32,450 nt of DNA from Rheinheimera sp. Its GTDB lineage: Bacteria; Pseudomonadota; Gammaproteobacteria; Enterobacterales; Alteromonadaceae. The stretch is taken from assembly GCF_030824435.1 (NCBI RefSeq), contig NZ_JAVBXS010000103.1, forward strand, positions 1 through 32,450, given 5' to 3'. Below are positions 22,392-30,852 of the stretch, piece after piece. The stretch's first letter is position 1. Each line of letters begins with the position of its first letter. Under the pieces are notes generated by a model. That model made no database searches, was not told where the DNA came from, and worked only from the letters and a program-made list of their open reading frames with translations. The position numbers and the translations under genes are program-made.

Positions 22392-23255
22392 TTAAGTCAA
22401 ACTATCACGCCATAAATTAGCTTCTTGTTGCCTTCTTTTTACCAAACCAGAAGTGACTGGCCAGTATTTTTTCATTTCCAGCAATTCGTCGGCCACCGCC
22501 AATAATAGCTGGTTCACTTCAACCGTATTTTTGCCTTGTTGCCTGGCTTGTTCTGCTTTATCCAGAATACGGCGGATATTGGCCATTTCTTCTCTGTTGT
22601 TGCCACTGAGCGCCGGCCCTCTGTTATATACCAGACTGACCAGCACTGATGGACAAAGCCCGGGCAAACTGGCCAGGGATGGATAAGCCACTAAGGTTTT
22701 TTTATAAAAACCAGGTAAGGTTTGACGCACAAAAACTTGCCAGGCGGCATAAAATGGCACCGTAATGCCCATTTCTTTCAGGCTGTCCGCCCTTTGTTTG
22801 TTGCCCTCTTTGCCAATATCTTTGGCAAGTTCCTGCAAAGTTGCCTCTGGCAAATAATCGCCCCAATCTTTGTGAAAATCATCGAGGCTATTAAAACGTA
22901 AGTCGTAACCCACTCCCAGGGTGATACCACTTTCCCCACCCGGATAATGTGGGAAACGGGTAATTTTCTGGTAATAAGCCAAACCACCGGTTTCTTCCAA
23001 GGCAATAAAAGCCACCCCATTGGTATCCAGCAAGGCAAAAGGTTTGGGCTGGGTTTCTAAAAAATCCCATAACCTCGCATCGGCAAGGCCTGTGACCGCT
23101 TGTTTGGCCACATCCTGGGCATAACGGATAGCAGCAGTGGTGCCTGGGCCATAATCACCGTCCACTTTCAGCATAGCGCCAACTTTGTTTAATAAAGATT
23201 GTAAGGCGCTGACTTCTTTACCTTTGTTACCTGGTATTAAGCTTGGATATGTCAT
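22392..23255 (-). CDS. Peptidoglycan-binding and GH24-like lysozyme protein
   Basis: 287 residues from the ATG at 23255, which has GGAGGAT about six bases upstream. Residues ~5-66 form a PG_binding_1 domain (GNKGKEVSALQSLLNKVG, VDGDYGPGTTAAIR). Residues ~78-287 look like a phage-type lysozyme. Glu87 or Glu88 in FIALEETGG is the catalytic acid candidate, GITLGVGYDL is the GH24-like strand-Thr segment, and SGLVKRRQQEANLW is the typical C-terminal R-R-x-x-E-x-x-L-W helix. It would cut the glycan chain of peptidoglycan. No signal peptide exists at this start. A hydrophobic in-frame extension lies upstream. There are no other phage genes nearby, so it is an orphan (domesticated endolysin or bacteriocin-like enzyme). 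Confidence 0.85.
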   Translation of the reverse strand: MTYPSLIPGNKGKEVSALQSLLNKVGAMLKVDGDYGPGTTAAIRYAQDVAKQAVTGLADARLWDFLETQPKPFALLDTNGVAFIALEETGGLAYYQKITRFPHYPGGESGITLGVGYDLRFNSLDDFHKDWGDYLPEATLQELAKDIGKEGNKQRADSLKEMGITVPFYAAWQVFVRQTLPGFYKKTLVAYPSLASLPGLCPSVLVSLVYNRGPALSGNNREEMANIRRILDKAEQARQQGKNTVEVNQLLLAVADELLEMKKYWPVTSGLVKRRQQEANLWRDSLT

Positions 23256-23619
23256 CTTGGATCCTCCATAAAAAATAAATGGAAACACCACTGGGACAAG
23301 GCCAACACAAAACATTTTGACAACAAAACTGACAGCCTGAACAGATGACAAAACAATGGCTTTTCTCGAGACGACAGGTGCATCCGGTGTGAACTGACAG
23401 CGGACAACCTCAACCTTAGTTGCTTTTAGTTTTTTGTCCAAAAGCGCCCATATACAAAGCGCTACAAGCAAAAGCTGTGTGGCCGGTTTTGTGTTCATTG
23501 TCCGTACCAAAGCAGCGCCACTGCTGCTTATTTTCCGGGAAACAACAAGCTTAAAAGCATGCGCCTGTTGGCGCTGGCTGCTGCTCCAATGGTTTTTTGT
23601 TATCCATGGAGAGCTTTTT
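23256..23619. other. Divergent intergenic region, lysozyme / GH97
   Basis: It must hold the promoters of both divergent genes. Open frames cross it on both strands but lack start signals and are upstream extensions of the two real genes. Ribosome-binding sites are clear at both edges (GGAGGAT for the reverse gene, GGAG at 23608 for GH97). I saw no strong operator or terminator. Confidence 0.5.
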
Positions 23620-25638
23620 ATGTTGAATACTTGCCTAGCCAACACAGCCCGCGCTGTTTTGCCTTACCACAAGCCAGGCGCAACAAGCGCCAAAGCTTTG
23701 TTCTTGTTGAGTTTTTTATTGCCATTTGCCCTGTCAGCACAAAGTTATGTTGTAAAATCGCCCGACGGCCGGCTGGAAGTCAAAATCGACAACCAACCAC
23801 AGCTGCAATATCAGCTGTCAGTTGACGGTGAGCTGCTGATCAAACCCTCTGTCATTGGTCTTGAGTTTGCTGATGGCCTGTTTTTTGGCAAAAACGCCGA
23901 AGTCACAGGCCAACAACAAACAACAGTGGATGAACAGTTAACCCCTGAAGTGAAGGTGCGTACAGCGCAGATCCGCAACCACTACAACGAACTTAAGCTT
24001 GATTTTAAACAGCATTTCAGCCTGAAATTCCGGGTATTTAATGAAGGGGTAGCTTATCGTTTTGAAGGCAAACAGGCGGATAAAACCGGCGTCAAAGCTG
24101 AGCTTAAAGCCGAGCAGGCCAACTTTAATTTTGTGGCCGGTACTTATAGTTATTTCCCTTTTGAAAAAAACTTCCGCACCGCCACCCAACCTACTTTTAC
24201 GCCACTGCCCGCCAAAAATATTGATGGTGATGAACTGGGTAGTTTGCCGGCACTGTTTGTCGCCAAAGGCGTGAATTTATTACTCACCGAAACCGATTTA
24301 CAGGATTACCCCGGTCTTTGGTTACAAGGCAAAGGGGATGGCCGCATTTATGGTGTGCATCCAAAAGACCTGGATCTAACCAAACAGAACCCGCAGAACC
24401 TGGAACAAACCGGTGCGTTCACCGCCAGTGTTGCCACAGTGTCGCGTAGCCGCAATTATCCCTGGCGCATTATTGGCGTGGCCCGCTCTGACGCTGAGCT
24501 TTTGAATATTCAGCTCAGTTATTTATTGGCTGAGCCTTCCCGTATTGGCGCACCCAGCTGGATAAAACCAGGCCAGATTGCCTGGGACTGGTATAACGAA
24601 AACAACTTTAAAGGCGTTGATTTTAAAGCCGGCATTAATACCGAGACCTATAAGTATTATGCTGATTTTGCTGCCAAATTTGGCATTGAAAATATTCTGA
24701 TTGATGATGGCTGGTCAACACACGCCGACGTACTGACTGTGCTGCCAACCATTGATGTACAAGCCATTATTGCCCACGCCAACAATAAAGGTGTTGATGT
24801 GCAGCTCTGGGTGCCATGGACAGGCCTTGATAAAAACATGGAAGCGGCCATGGCGCTGTATAAAAAATGGGGCGTCACCGGGCTTAAAATAGATTTTATG
24901 AACAGCGACAGCCAGAGTATGGTGAATTTTTATTGGCGCGCCGCCGCTATGGCCGCCAAATATCAGCTGATGGTGAATTTTCACGGCTCTTATAAACCGG
25001 CCGGTATTCACCGCACTTACCCCAATGTGCTGACCCGTGAAGGCGTAAAAGGGCTGGAAAACCATAAATGGTCAGACTCAATCACACCGGCGCATAACCT
25101 GCATTTACCTTTTATACGGATGATTGCAGGGCCAATGGATTACACTCCGGGTGCTATGCGTAATGCGCATCGCAAAGATTTTAATGCGGTATTTTCCCGC
25201 CCTATGAGCCTGGGTACCCGCGCCCATCAGCTGGCGATGTTTGTACTTTATGAAAGCCCGTTACAAATGTTGGCCGACACGCCCAACAGTTATCTGGCCG
25301 AGCCTGAAATTCCGGCTTTTATCAGCAAAATTCCAACCGTCTGGGACAACTTTAAAGTGCTGCACGCCAATATTGGTGAATATCTGCTGATGGCACGGCA
25401 AAACGGCAATAACTGGTATCTGGCCGGCATGACCAACGACCAGCCACGCACTTTGCCGGTGAAACTGGATTTCCTGCCCAAAGGCTCGTATCAGTTGGAG
25501 CTGATCAAAGACGGCATCAATGCCGACCGTCACGCTGAAGATTACAAACTGGAAAAACGAGTGGTTAAAGCCGGTGACCAGCTGGACATTGCTATGGTGG
25601 CTGGTGGCGGTTTTGCCGCAATTTTAACGCCGCTGTAA
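23620..25638 (+). CDS. GH97 family glycoside hydrolase (alpha-glucosidase/alpha-galactosidase)
   Basis: 672 residues from ATG 23620 (GGAG eight bases upstream). A long n-region precedes the signal segment ALFLLSFLLPFALSAQS. The N-terminal beta-sandwich (YVVKSPDGRLEVKI, YSYFPFEKNFRT) is followed by a TIM barrel with PGQIAWDWYNENNFKGVDF, ILIDDGWS, LWVPWTGLDK, TGLKIDFMNSDSQSMVNFY and PNVLTREGVKGLENHKWSD, and a C-terminal beta domain. Asp425 in KIDFMNSDSQ matches the nucleophile region of retaining GH97 members, and Glu474 and Glu480 are in the REGVKGLE motif. The family removes terminal alpha-linked glucose or galactose and uses calcium. The retaining type favours alpha-galactosidase, but this is unproven. 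A terminator follows at 25686. Confidence 0.93.
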   Translation: MLNTCLANTARAVLPYHKPGATSAKALFLLSFLLPFALSAQSYVVKSPDGRLEVKIDNQPQLQYQLSVDGELLIKPSVIGLEFADGLFFGKNAEVTGQQQTTVDEQLTPEVKVRTAQIRNHYNELKLDFKQHFSLKFRVFNEGVAYRFEGKQADKTGVKAELKAEQANFNFVAGTYSYFPFEKNFRTATQPTFTPLPAKNIDGDELGSLPALFVAKGVNLLLTETDLQDYPGLWLQGKGDGRIYGVHPKDLDLTKQNPQNLEQTGAFTASVATVSRSRNYPWRIIGVARSDAELLNIQLSYLLAEPSRIGAPSWIKPGQIAWDWYNENNFKGVDFKAGINTETYKYYADFAAKFGIENILIDDGWSTHADVLTVLPTIDVQAIIAHANNKGVDVQLWVPWTGLDKNMEAAMALYKKWGVTGLKIDFMNSDSQSMVNFYWRAAAMAAKYQLMVNFHGSYKPAGIHRTYPNVLTREGVKGLENHKWSDSITPAHNLHLPFIRMIAGPMDYTPGAMRNAHRKDFNAVFSRPMSLGTRAHQLAMFVLYESPLQMLADTPNSYLAEPEIPAFISKIPTVWDNFKVLHANIGEYLLMARQNGNNWYLAGMTNDQPRTLPVKLDFLPKGSYQLELIKDGINADRHAEDYKLEKRVVKAGDQLDIAMVAGGGFAAILTPL

Positions 25639-25685
25639 ATGGCAGCTTTGTCATTGGCACAGCACTGATCCGCAGTTATAAACTC

Positions 25686-25715
25686 AAAGCCCGGTATTGC
25701 TTACCGGGCTTTTTT
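25686..25715 (+). terminator. Rho-independent terminator after GH97
   Basis: AAGCCCGGTA and TACCGGGCTT form a 10-base stem around TTGCT, followed by TTTT, 48 bases after the GH97 stop. Confidence 0.93.
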
Positions 25716-25975
25716 CGCCCGCACTATCACAATTTTTGTGCCTATAACATAAGTTGCTAAAGTTAAGCTTCTGAAAAACAAAATAATGTTATTTGAGCCT
25801 GACATATCTGAATATTCTGATACAAATCCAGAGTCGCAAGCTGTGACAATTTTTTGAATAATCCACCCCCTTAGAAGCTTGTCAGTTATTTTTTACGGCA
25901 CTACTGACATGGTCAATTTTTCTGCTGACAATAATAAGCAACCATCACAGGCTGCAAACCAGGGAACTTCAACAG
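25716..25975. promoter_or_regulatory. AT-rich promoter region of the M61-like peptidase gene
   Basis: There is no gene in these 260 bases. A small dyad, CACAA-TTT-TTGTG, lies at 25728-25740, and GTCAGT/ACTGAC flank a 16-base spacer near 25880-25910. The composition is AT-rich, as expected for a promoter, but no single -35/-10 pair is decisive. GGGAAC about 10 bases before the ATG is a weak ribosome-binding site. Confidence 0.35.
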
Positions 25976-27505
25976 ATGTTTAATGTAAACAAAGCCACTT
26001 TATGTTACACCGCCAGCCTGCTACTGAGCTGTTATACCGGCACAGCCCTTGCCAGCACGCCAGTGCAAGCTGCAACACCAGTACAAACTGCGGCAGCACA
26101 AACTCAGCCAGCCCCACAAATTAGAGTAAAAGTACAACCGGATCTGCTGGAAGTGGACGCCCGTTATCAGCTACATGGCAACACGCTGGCACTATTTAAT
26201 GTGATGGGGGCGGTGAATTTACCGGCCGGTCAGGCGGCTTTTATCAAAGACTTACAGGTAGAAGACAGCCAGGGCAAAAGCATTGCCGTGACAACTACGC
26301 CGGATGGCGACTGGGTATTGCCGGTTGGCGATCAACAAGTAAGGGTACGTTATAAAGTACAAACCGGCCATGGCGCTTATCAGTGGCCAGCCGGCGTGGA
26401 AGAAATAGCTTATAAAACCGACGAAGGTTTGTTTTTTACCGGTTACGCTTTGTTTGTGGTGCCGGCCGACAAAATGGACACCAATATCCAGGTGCAGTTT
26501 GAGCTGCCCAAAGGCTGGCAGGCTTATACCCCCTGGCCAAAAGCCGCTGACAACAGTTTTCAAGCCAGCACCCGCCGTGAACTGTTATCTAACGCGATGT
26601 TTTTTGGCACTGCCAAACACCAGCAAATTAAACATCAGGATTACACCCTGGATTTAGTGCTTGGCGCGCCTTATGCCCAGGACAGCCAGCGTTTTACCTC
26701 GTTATTACAAAGCATGTTGCAACAATCCAGCAGCATGTTTGGCAGTACACCAAACCGTAAACAATATCTAATAGTGGTGAACGAAGGTTTTGCTGATGGC
26801 GGTGCTTTTGAAGGCAGTTTTAGCCAGCTGATCAAAGGCCCTGCTACTGACGCCAACAGAGTTGTCTGGGGCAATGTGATGGCGCACGAGCTGCTGCATT
26901 TCTGGAATGGCTTGTCGATGGTGCCGGCCACTGTGGACGACGAATGGTTTAAAGAAGGTTTTACTGATTATCTGACTGCAGTGTTGCTGCACCGTGGTGG
27001 TCAGTTTGATCAGGCCTGGATGCTGAAACGTTTTGAAACCATGTACAGCCGCCATGCCATTGGCCGTTATTATCAGCGCTCTCAGGCCAGTTTTCAGCAG
27101 GCCGGCCATGACAAACAACCGCTACGTACCCTGGTGTATGGCGGTGGTGCTTTAGTGGCCATGGCGATGGAAGCCGAAATGCGTGACGCCACCCAGGGCA
27201 AAAAAGGCGTGGCCGATTTAATGCGTTCGATGTTCAGCGAATTTGGCACTACAGCGCCAGGCCAGCTGCCTAAAGGTTATAGCAGCGCCGATATTATCCG
27301 CCATGTGAAGCTGGTCAGTGGGGTAGATATGACGGACTTTTTCCGCCGTTATGTCAGTGGCAACGAATATCTGGATATCACGCCCTATCTGGCCCGCATG
27401 GGTTTAACGGTAAGCCATTTTATTGAAGAAGCCGATATCAGGTTGGATGCCAATGCATCCAAAGCTGCCAAACGGAACTTTCAGCAGGCTTATGCTGCGC
27501 AATAA
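25976..27505 (+). CDS. M61-like (gluzincin) zinc aminopeptidase/endopeptidase, exported
   Basis: 509 residues with a signal peptide ending near TALAS (about 27). Low-complexity Thr-Pro-Val-Gln-Ala repeats follow to about residue 47. An N-terminal beta domain (about 50-220) precedes the catalytic part. The zinc site is HELLH (304-308) in VMAHELLHFWNG, with third ligand Glu327 in DDEWFKEGFTDYL. The HExxHxWN...W-x-x-EG pattern is that of M61 glycyl aminopeptidases and the wider M1/M61 clan. GYFT-like cap features are less clear, so its exact specificity is open. It acts in the periplasm or outside. The last 8 codons lie within a 25-base tandem duplication that includes the stop codon. Confidence 0.88.
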   Translation: MFNVNKATLCYTASLLLSCYTGTALASTPVQAATPVQTAAAQTQPAPQIRVKVQPDLLEVDARYQLHGNTLALFNVMGAVNLPAGQAAFIKDLQVEDSQGKSIAVTTTPDGDWVLPVGDQQVRVRYKVQTGHGAYQWPAGVEEIAYKTDEGLFFTGYALFVVPADKMDTNIQVQFELPKGWQAYTPWPKAADNSFQASTRRELLSNAMFFGTAKHQQIKHQDYTLDLVLGAPYAQDSQRFTSLLQSMLQQSSSMFGSTPNRKQYLIVVNEGFADGGAFEGSFSQLIKGPATDANRVVWGNVMAHELLHFWNGLSMVPATVDDEWFKEGFTDYLTAVLLHRGGQFDQAWMLKRFETMYSRHAIGRYYQRSQASFQQAGHDKQPLRTLVYGGGALVAMAMEAEMRDATQGKKGVADLMRSMFSEFGTTAPGQLPKGYSSADIIRHVKLVSGVDMTDFFRRYVSGNEYLDITPYLARMGLTVSHFIEEADIRLDANASKAAKRNFQQAYAAQ

Positions 27506-27530
27506 TCAGCAGGCTTATGCCGCGCAATAA
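27481..27530 (+). repeat. Tandem 25-base duplication spanning the stop codon
   Basis: Bases 27481-27505 (QAYAAQ codons and TAA) are repeated at 27506-27530 with a single T-to-C change. The first copy ends the peptidase gene and the second lies after the stop. The unit is not a multiple of three, so gain or loss of a copy would leave the protein the same. It looks like a recent slippage event. Confidence 0.95.
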
Positions 27531-27696
27531 CCACCGGGCTGAGCGGCTGCAAAAAAGCAGTCGCTTGTTTTTATTCAGCACTTATAGGGGGTAAAAAAAA
27601 TCGTCATTAAAATCAGTGTTATTTCTCAGATACACAGCATAATGCATAGGTAAAACATTGAGCTGACAGATGTCGCACTACAACTTCAGGACAAAA

Positions 27697-28452
27697 ATGA
27701 ATTTCTGGATCCCTGCCCGCCTCTGCCAATCTGTGCTGCAGTTTTTTGTCTGCTGTTGTTTATTGCTCTGTACAAGTCCGCAGGCCAAAGGCACCTTACC
27801 CAGAGTGCTGGTATTTAGTTACACCAATCACCCTACAACCCAACAATATTATCTGCCCATCATCCGTCAGGCTTATCAGAACCTGGGGATTGAAATACAG
27901 CTGGTTGAAGCTAGCCCCAACCGTTTTATCCAGCTTTATCAGGAAGGTAAAATAGATGGTGATATTGCCAGAATAGATAGCTTAAAACAGCTGCTGCCGC
28001 AGATGCAGCTGGTGTACCAAATTGACGAGATGAAGATCAGTTATCATTGCAGCGCAAGGGTCAAATGCAGCCCGGCCGACTTAACAGATCCGGCGTTATT
28101 AATTTTTACCCCTGTGGTGAAAAAAGTGCAGGATATGATCAAGTTAAAAATTTCTGCCAAAACCTATGAAGTGAACAACTGGCAACAACTGCTGGATATG
28201 TACCAACAGCAAAAAGTGGATCGTTTTATGATGGTAGATGGCAAAAGGTTTCACACTACTTTGCAGCTGTCTTCACAGCGTTTTGTTATCCCGCATATTT
28301 CGCTGCCTTTTTATCATATGTTGCACCATCAACACCAACAGCTGACCCCTTTGGTGGCGGCAGAAATCGCAAAAGTGCTGGCAACTTACCCGCACCTGCC
28401 AGCCTTAAACGAGCGCCAGAACACTGAAGCAACAACAGCTCACAACAACTAA
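27697..28452 (+). CDS. Periplasmic solute-binding-like protein, orphan
   Basis: 251 residues from ATG 27697, which has AGGA five bases upstream. ATG 27670 has none. The signal peptide includes VLQFFVCCCLLLCTSPQAKG. The mature protein (LPRVLVFSYTNHPTTQQYYLPIIRQAYQNLGIEIQLVEASPNRFIQLYQEGKIDGDIARID) has the first half of an extracellular solute-binding fold, with the segment GKIDGDIARID matching the typical GxxDGxxxR turn. There are no transporter genes near. It resembles, in type, the protein at 21004 but shows no obvious sequence identity beyond the fold. Two Cys (in YHCSARVKCSPAD) may form a disulfide. The second domain continues to about residue 235, followed by a Thr/Ala-rich tail. The ligand is unknown. 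Confidence 0.75.
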   Translation: MNFWIPARLCQSVLQFFVCCCLLLCTSPQAKGTLPRVLVFSYTNHPTTQQYYLPIIRQAYQNLGIEIQLVEASPNRFIQLYQEGKIDGDIARIDSLKQLLPQMQLVYQIDEMKISYHCSARVKCSPADLTDPALLIFTPVVKKVQDMIKLKISAKTYEVNNWQQLLDMYQQQKVDRFMMVDGKRFHTTLQLSSQRFVIPHISLPFYHMLHHQHQQLTPLVAAEIAKVLATYPHLPALNERQNTEATTAHNN

Positions 28453-28480
28453 ACCTCAGTAGCTTGCAGCAGCATCAAGC

Positions 28481-28517
28481 TGCAACCGCAACACAGTATG
28501 GGGCAGTTGCGGTTGCA
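28481..28517. terminator. Bidirectional terminator-type hairpin between convergent genes
   Basis: TGCAACCGCAAC (28481-28492) and GTTGCGGTTGCA (28506-28517) are perfectly complementary over 12 bases around a 13-base loop, between the binding-protein stop and the end of the six-hairpin gene. A weaker dyad, AGCTTG/CAAGCT, overlaps on the left. There is no long T-run on either strand. Confidence 0.7.
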
Positions 28518-28525
28518 CTATATTG

Positions 28526-30706
28526 TTACATAGCAATGGGCAGCGGCTTGATGCCATCCCAATTGTATTGTTTTGTGCCCTTGCCCTCTATGGTCAGTTC
28601 TATCAGATAAGGTTTTTCTGCCGACTGTTGCTTTTGTACACAAATATCAAAGTTGCTGGCAAAAGCACGGATCTGCCGTAAACACATACTGTTCCATGCA
28701 GAGGGCAAACGGGGTGCCAGGCTAAATTGGTTAAAACCCGTGGGTTCAATGCCAAATAAACCTTCGGTGATCACCCGCGCATATAAACCACTTTCGGCCG
28801 ACAAATGCCGCTGATCACCTTCAGGCCAGGCTTCCACAGCAAAAGGCACATGATCACCCAACAGGCGTTTGCGGCTGTAATATTTCAGGTATTTCATCGC
28901 AGTGTCGGTTTCGCCGGCGGCAAAAATGCCACGAAAGGCATATAAAGTGGCTCTGTCCCAAAAGGTTTTGGCACCCGACTCGGTTAAAATACCGTTTTCA
29001 GTCCACAGCTGCGGCGATAATAAAGCATCCAGTGTGCCTTGTTTTTGCTCATCAAAACCCATGACCAGCGGTAAGGCTATCCAGGCGCGCAGTTTGGTAT
29101 TGCCGTTGTAATAACGGTAAGTGGCAAAACCTTCGACTTCAGCAGCAAAATAACTATTGATGGCGCTGCGTAAGGTGGCAGCATTCTGTTGCAGTGTGTT
29201 GGCTTTGGCATTATCACCCAGCGCCTGGTACAAATGCGCCGAAGACACCAGCGCACCATAAGCCAGCATATTGGTGCTTAAATTCACCTCCCCTGCTTCA
29301 AAACGGTTTTCCAGCTCGTCAGTGTCGGAAGCTATCACACCTTCTTTGGTGGTTTTACGCTGGTTATATTCGAGGCACCAGTTAATTAACGGCAATAACT
29401 GCCGGGCTTGTTTTTTATCGCCGGAAGCCAGGGCATAACGGCTGGCGCCATAAGCCACCATAGCGCAGTCGCCTCTGTCACCTGCACCATTCCAGATATC
29501 CAGCCCTTCAGCCACAATAGATGATGGCAGCGGTTTAAATTGCGGATTAATAAAACGGGCAAAATGTAAAAAGCTGACCATGGCCGATTCATTGCCATTG
29601 GCATCGCCTAAAAACGGGAAAAACGGATTGACGTATTCCGCCTGATCATTGGCCCAGATTGCCGCGTAATAACGGCCGCCACCAGGGCCATGCATTAAAC
29701 CGCCTTTAGTGCGGTAAATACTTTCAGCTGCACGCAGTTTGGCAAAAGCAAACATTTGATTAATCACCGGATCCGGTGTTTCCAGCTGCAGTTTTTGCTG
29801 CAAAGACGCCACATAAAGCTGACGTTGCAATAAAGTATCGGCGGCTTGTTGTGGACTGATGTCGGCACTGATGTCGGCACTGGCAATATCTTTAACCCGC
29901 ACCGCACTAAAAACCAGCTGATAACTTTTGCTTTCACCAGGTTGTAGCACCAGCTCACCGGCAAAATTACTATGGGCTTTAATCAGATAACTGCCATCCA
30001 CGCCTTTACTGGCTAGGGTTTGATGTTCTGTATCAAGCGCGCCCACCTGCACAGTCAGAGCCTTAGCACCGCTGTTATGCAGTTCATGTTGCTCCACCAG
30101 ATAAGCAGCAGTCGGGCTTGGTGTTAAGGTGCGGCTTAAACTCAGATCGCTGGTTAGTTTGCTGTGAATGGTCAGCAAGCCGTTATATTGCACCCAGTCT
30201 GGCCGCTCAGAGCTTAACTTTTGCCCGTTCAGGCGGAGGGTTGGCGACACCTCTGTGTCAAATTCGTGGATTAAACTGGCGTGGGTGTCGTTCGGCACTG
30301 TGCGTAATAAAGGCCAGACAATTTTACGTTTAAGCAGCAATTCACCTTGTTTATCAGCACCATAATAAATAATGGCCGATAGCTGCTCACCACTCATTTC
30401 CAGATGATCCTGATGTGTATCTTTCACCTGCCAGCGAATAGCGCCCTGCTCCAGCTGCCAGCGATCCTGCAGGGTATTGGCCAGTTGATAAATATCTGCA
30501 GCTGCGTTTTGTTGTGGCGGGGTTGCGGCTAAAGCCGCTTCAGCCTGAGGTTTTGATTGCTCTTGTGGTGTTTCCTGACTGGTGCAGGCCCACAACAGGC
30601 TACAACAAAACAGCGTGATAGATGCTGTGATGCCGGATTTTATTGATGTTTTGATTGCTGGTTTGATCGATGCTTTGATGGATATTTTTGGGTCTGGCTT
30701 TTTCAT
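28526..30706 (-). CDS. Six-hairpin glycosidase-like lipoprotein
   Basis: 726 residues; GAGGA seven bases before the ATG at 30706 fixes the start. The signal is unusual. A 26-residue n-region made of repeated Ser-Ile-Lys-like units precedes the hydrophobic stretch and lipobox LLWAC (Cys41). A beta-rich domain (about 60-290) is followed by an (alpha/alpha)6 barrel (about 300-690), including LMHGPGGGRYYAAIWANDQAE, DIWNGAGDRGDCAMVAYGASR, SDTDELENRFEAGEVN, TFWDRATLYAFRG and AESGLYARVITEGLFGIEPTG. Acidic residues in the WANDQAE and DTDELENRFEAGE segments are catalytic candidates. The fold is shared by several GH families that cut alpha-linked sugars, and the precise family is uncertain. The MelR-like regulator is directly upstream on the same strand, with a 146-base gap. 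Confidence 0.85.
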   Translation of the reverse strand: MKKPDPKISIKASIKPAIKTSIKSGITASITLFCCSLLWACTSQETPQEQSKPQAEAALAATPPQQNAAADIYQLANTLQDRWQLEQGAIRWQVKDTHQDHLEMSGEQLSAIIYYGADKQGELLLKRKIVWPLLRTVPNDTHASLIHEFDTEVSPTLRLNGQKLSSERPDWVQYNGLLTIHSKLTSDLSLSRTLTPSPTAAYLVEQHELHNSGAKALTVQVGALDTEHQTLASKGVDGSYLIKAHSNFAGELVLQPGESKSYQLVFSAVRVKDIASADISADISPQQAADTLLQRQLYVASLQQKLQLETPDPVINQMFAFAKLRAAESIYRTKGGLMHGPGGGRYYAAIWANDQAEYVNPFFPFLGDANGNESAMVSFLHFARFINPQFKPLPSSIVAEGLDIWNGAGDRGDCAMVAYGASRYALASGDKKQARQLLPLINWCLEYNQRKTTKEGVIASDTDELENRFEAGEVNLSTNMLAYGALVSSAHLYQALGDNAKANTLQQNAATLRSAINSYFAAEVEGFATYRYYNGNTKLRAWIALPLVMGFDEQKQGTLDALLSPQLWTENGILTESGAKTFWDRATLYAFRGIFAAGETDTAMKYLKYYSRKRLLGDHVPFAVEAWPEGDQRHLSAESGLYARVITEGLFGIEPTGFNQFSLAPRLPSAWNSMCLRQIRAFASNFDICVQKQQSAEKPYLIELTIEGKGTKQYNWDGIKPLPIAM
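30638..30685 (-). repeat. Four tandem 12-base units in the signal-peptide region
   Basis: On the reverse strand, codons for residues 8-23 repeat as x-(S/A)-I-K: TCC-ATC-AAA, TCG-ATC-AAA, GCA-ATC-AAA and TCA-ATA-AAA with one spacer codon each. The period is 12 bases, so copy-number change keeps the reading frame. Confidence 0.8.
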
Positions 30707-30852
30707 TGTTATTCCTCAAATACAGCTGCCGGCGCCAAAAGCCGCAGTCCGGTTTTTATTGCAGCATGACCCTGCTGCACCTCGCTTATGCCGGTGGCAC
30801 TATTCATTCCCAAAAAATAAGCAAAAGTCTGATGCAGCGACCAACGCCACCA
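30707..30852 (-). promoter_or_regulatory. Region between AraC regulator and six-hairpin gene
   Basis: 146 bases holding the leader of the glycosidase gene. A GC-rich dyad with CAGCATG and CCTGCTG near 30762-30778 may be a weak terminator or operator. A 12-to-15-base direct repeat, as AraC activators use, was not evident by eye. Confidence 0.3.

Noticed and set aside
22392-23255. Prophage around the lysozyme gene
   Set aside because: No holin, spanin, capsid, tail or integrase genes nearby. Neighbours are ordinary chromosomal genes.
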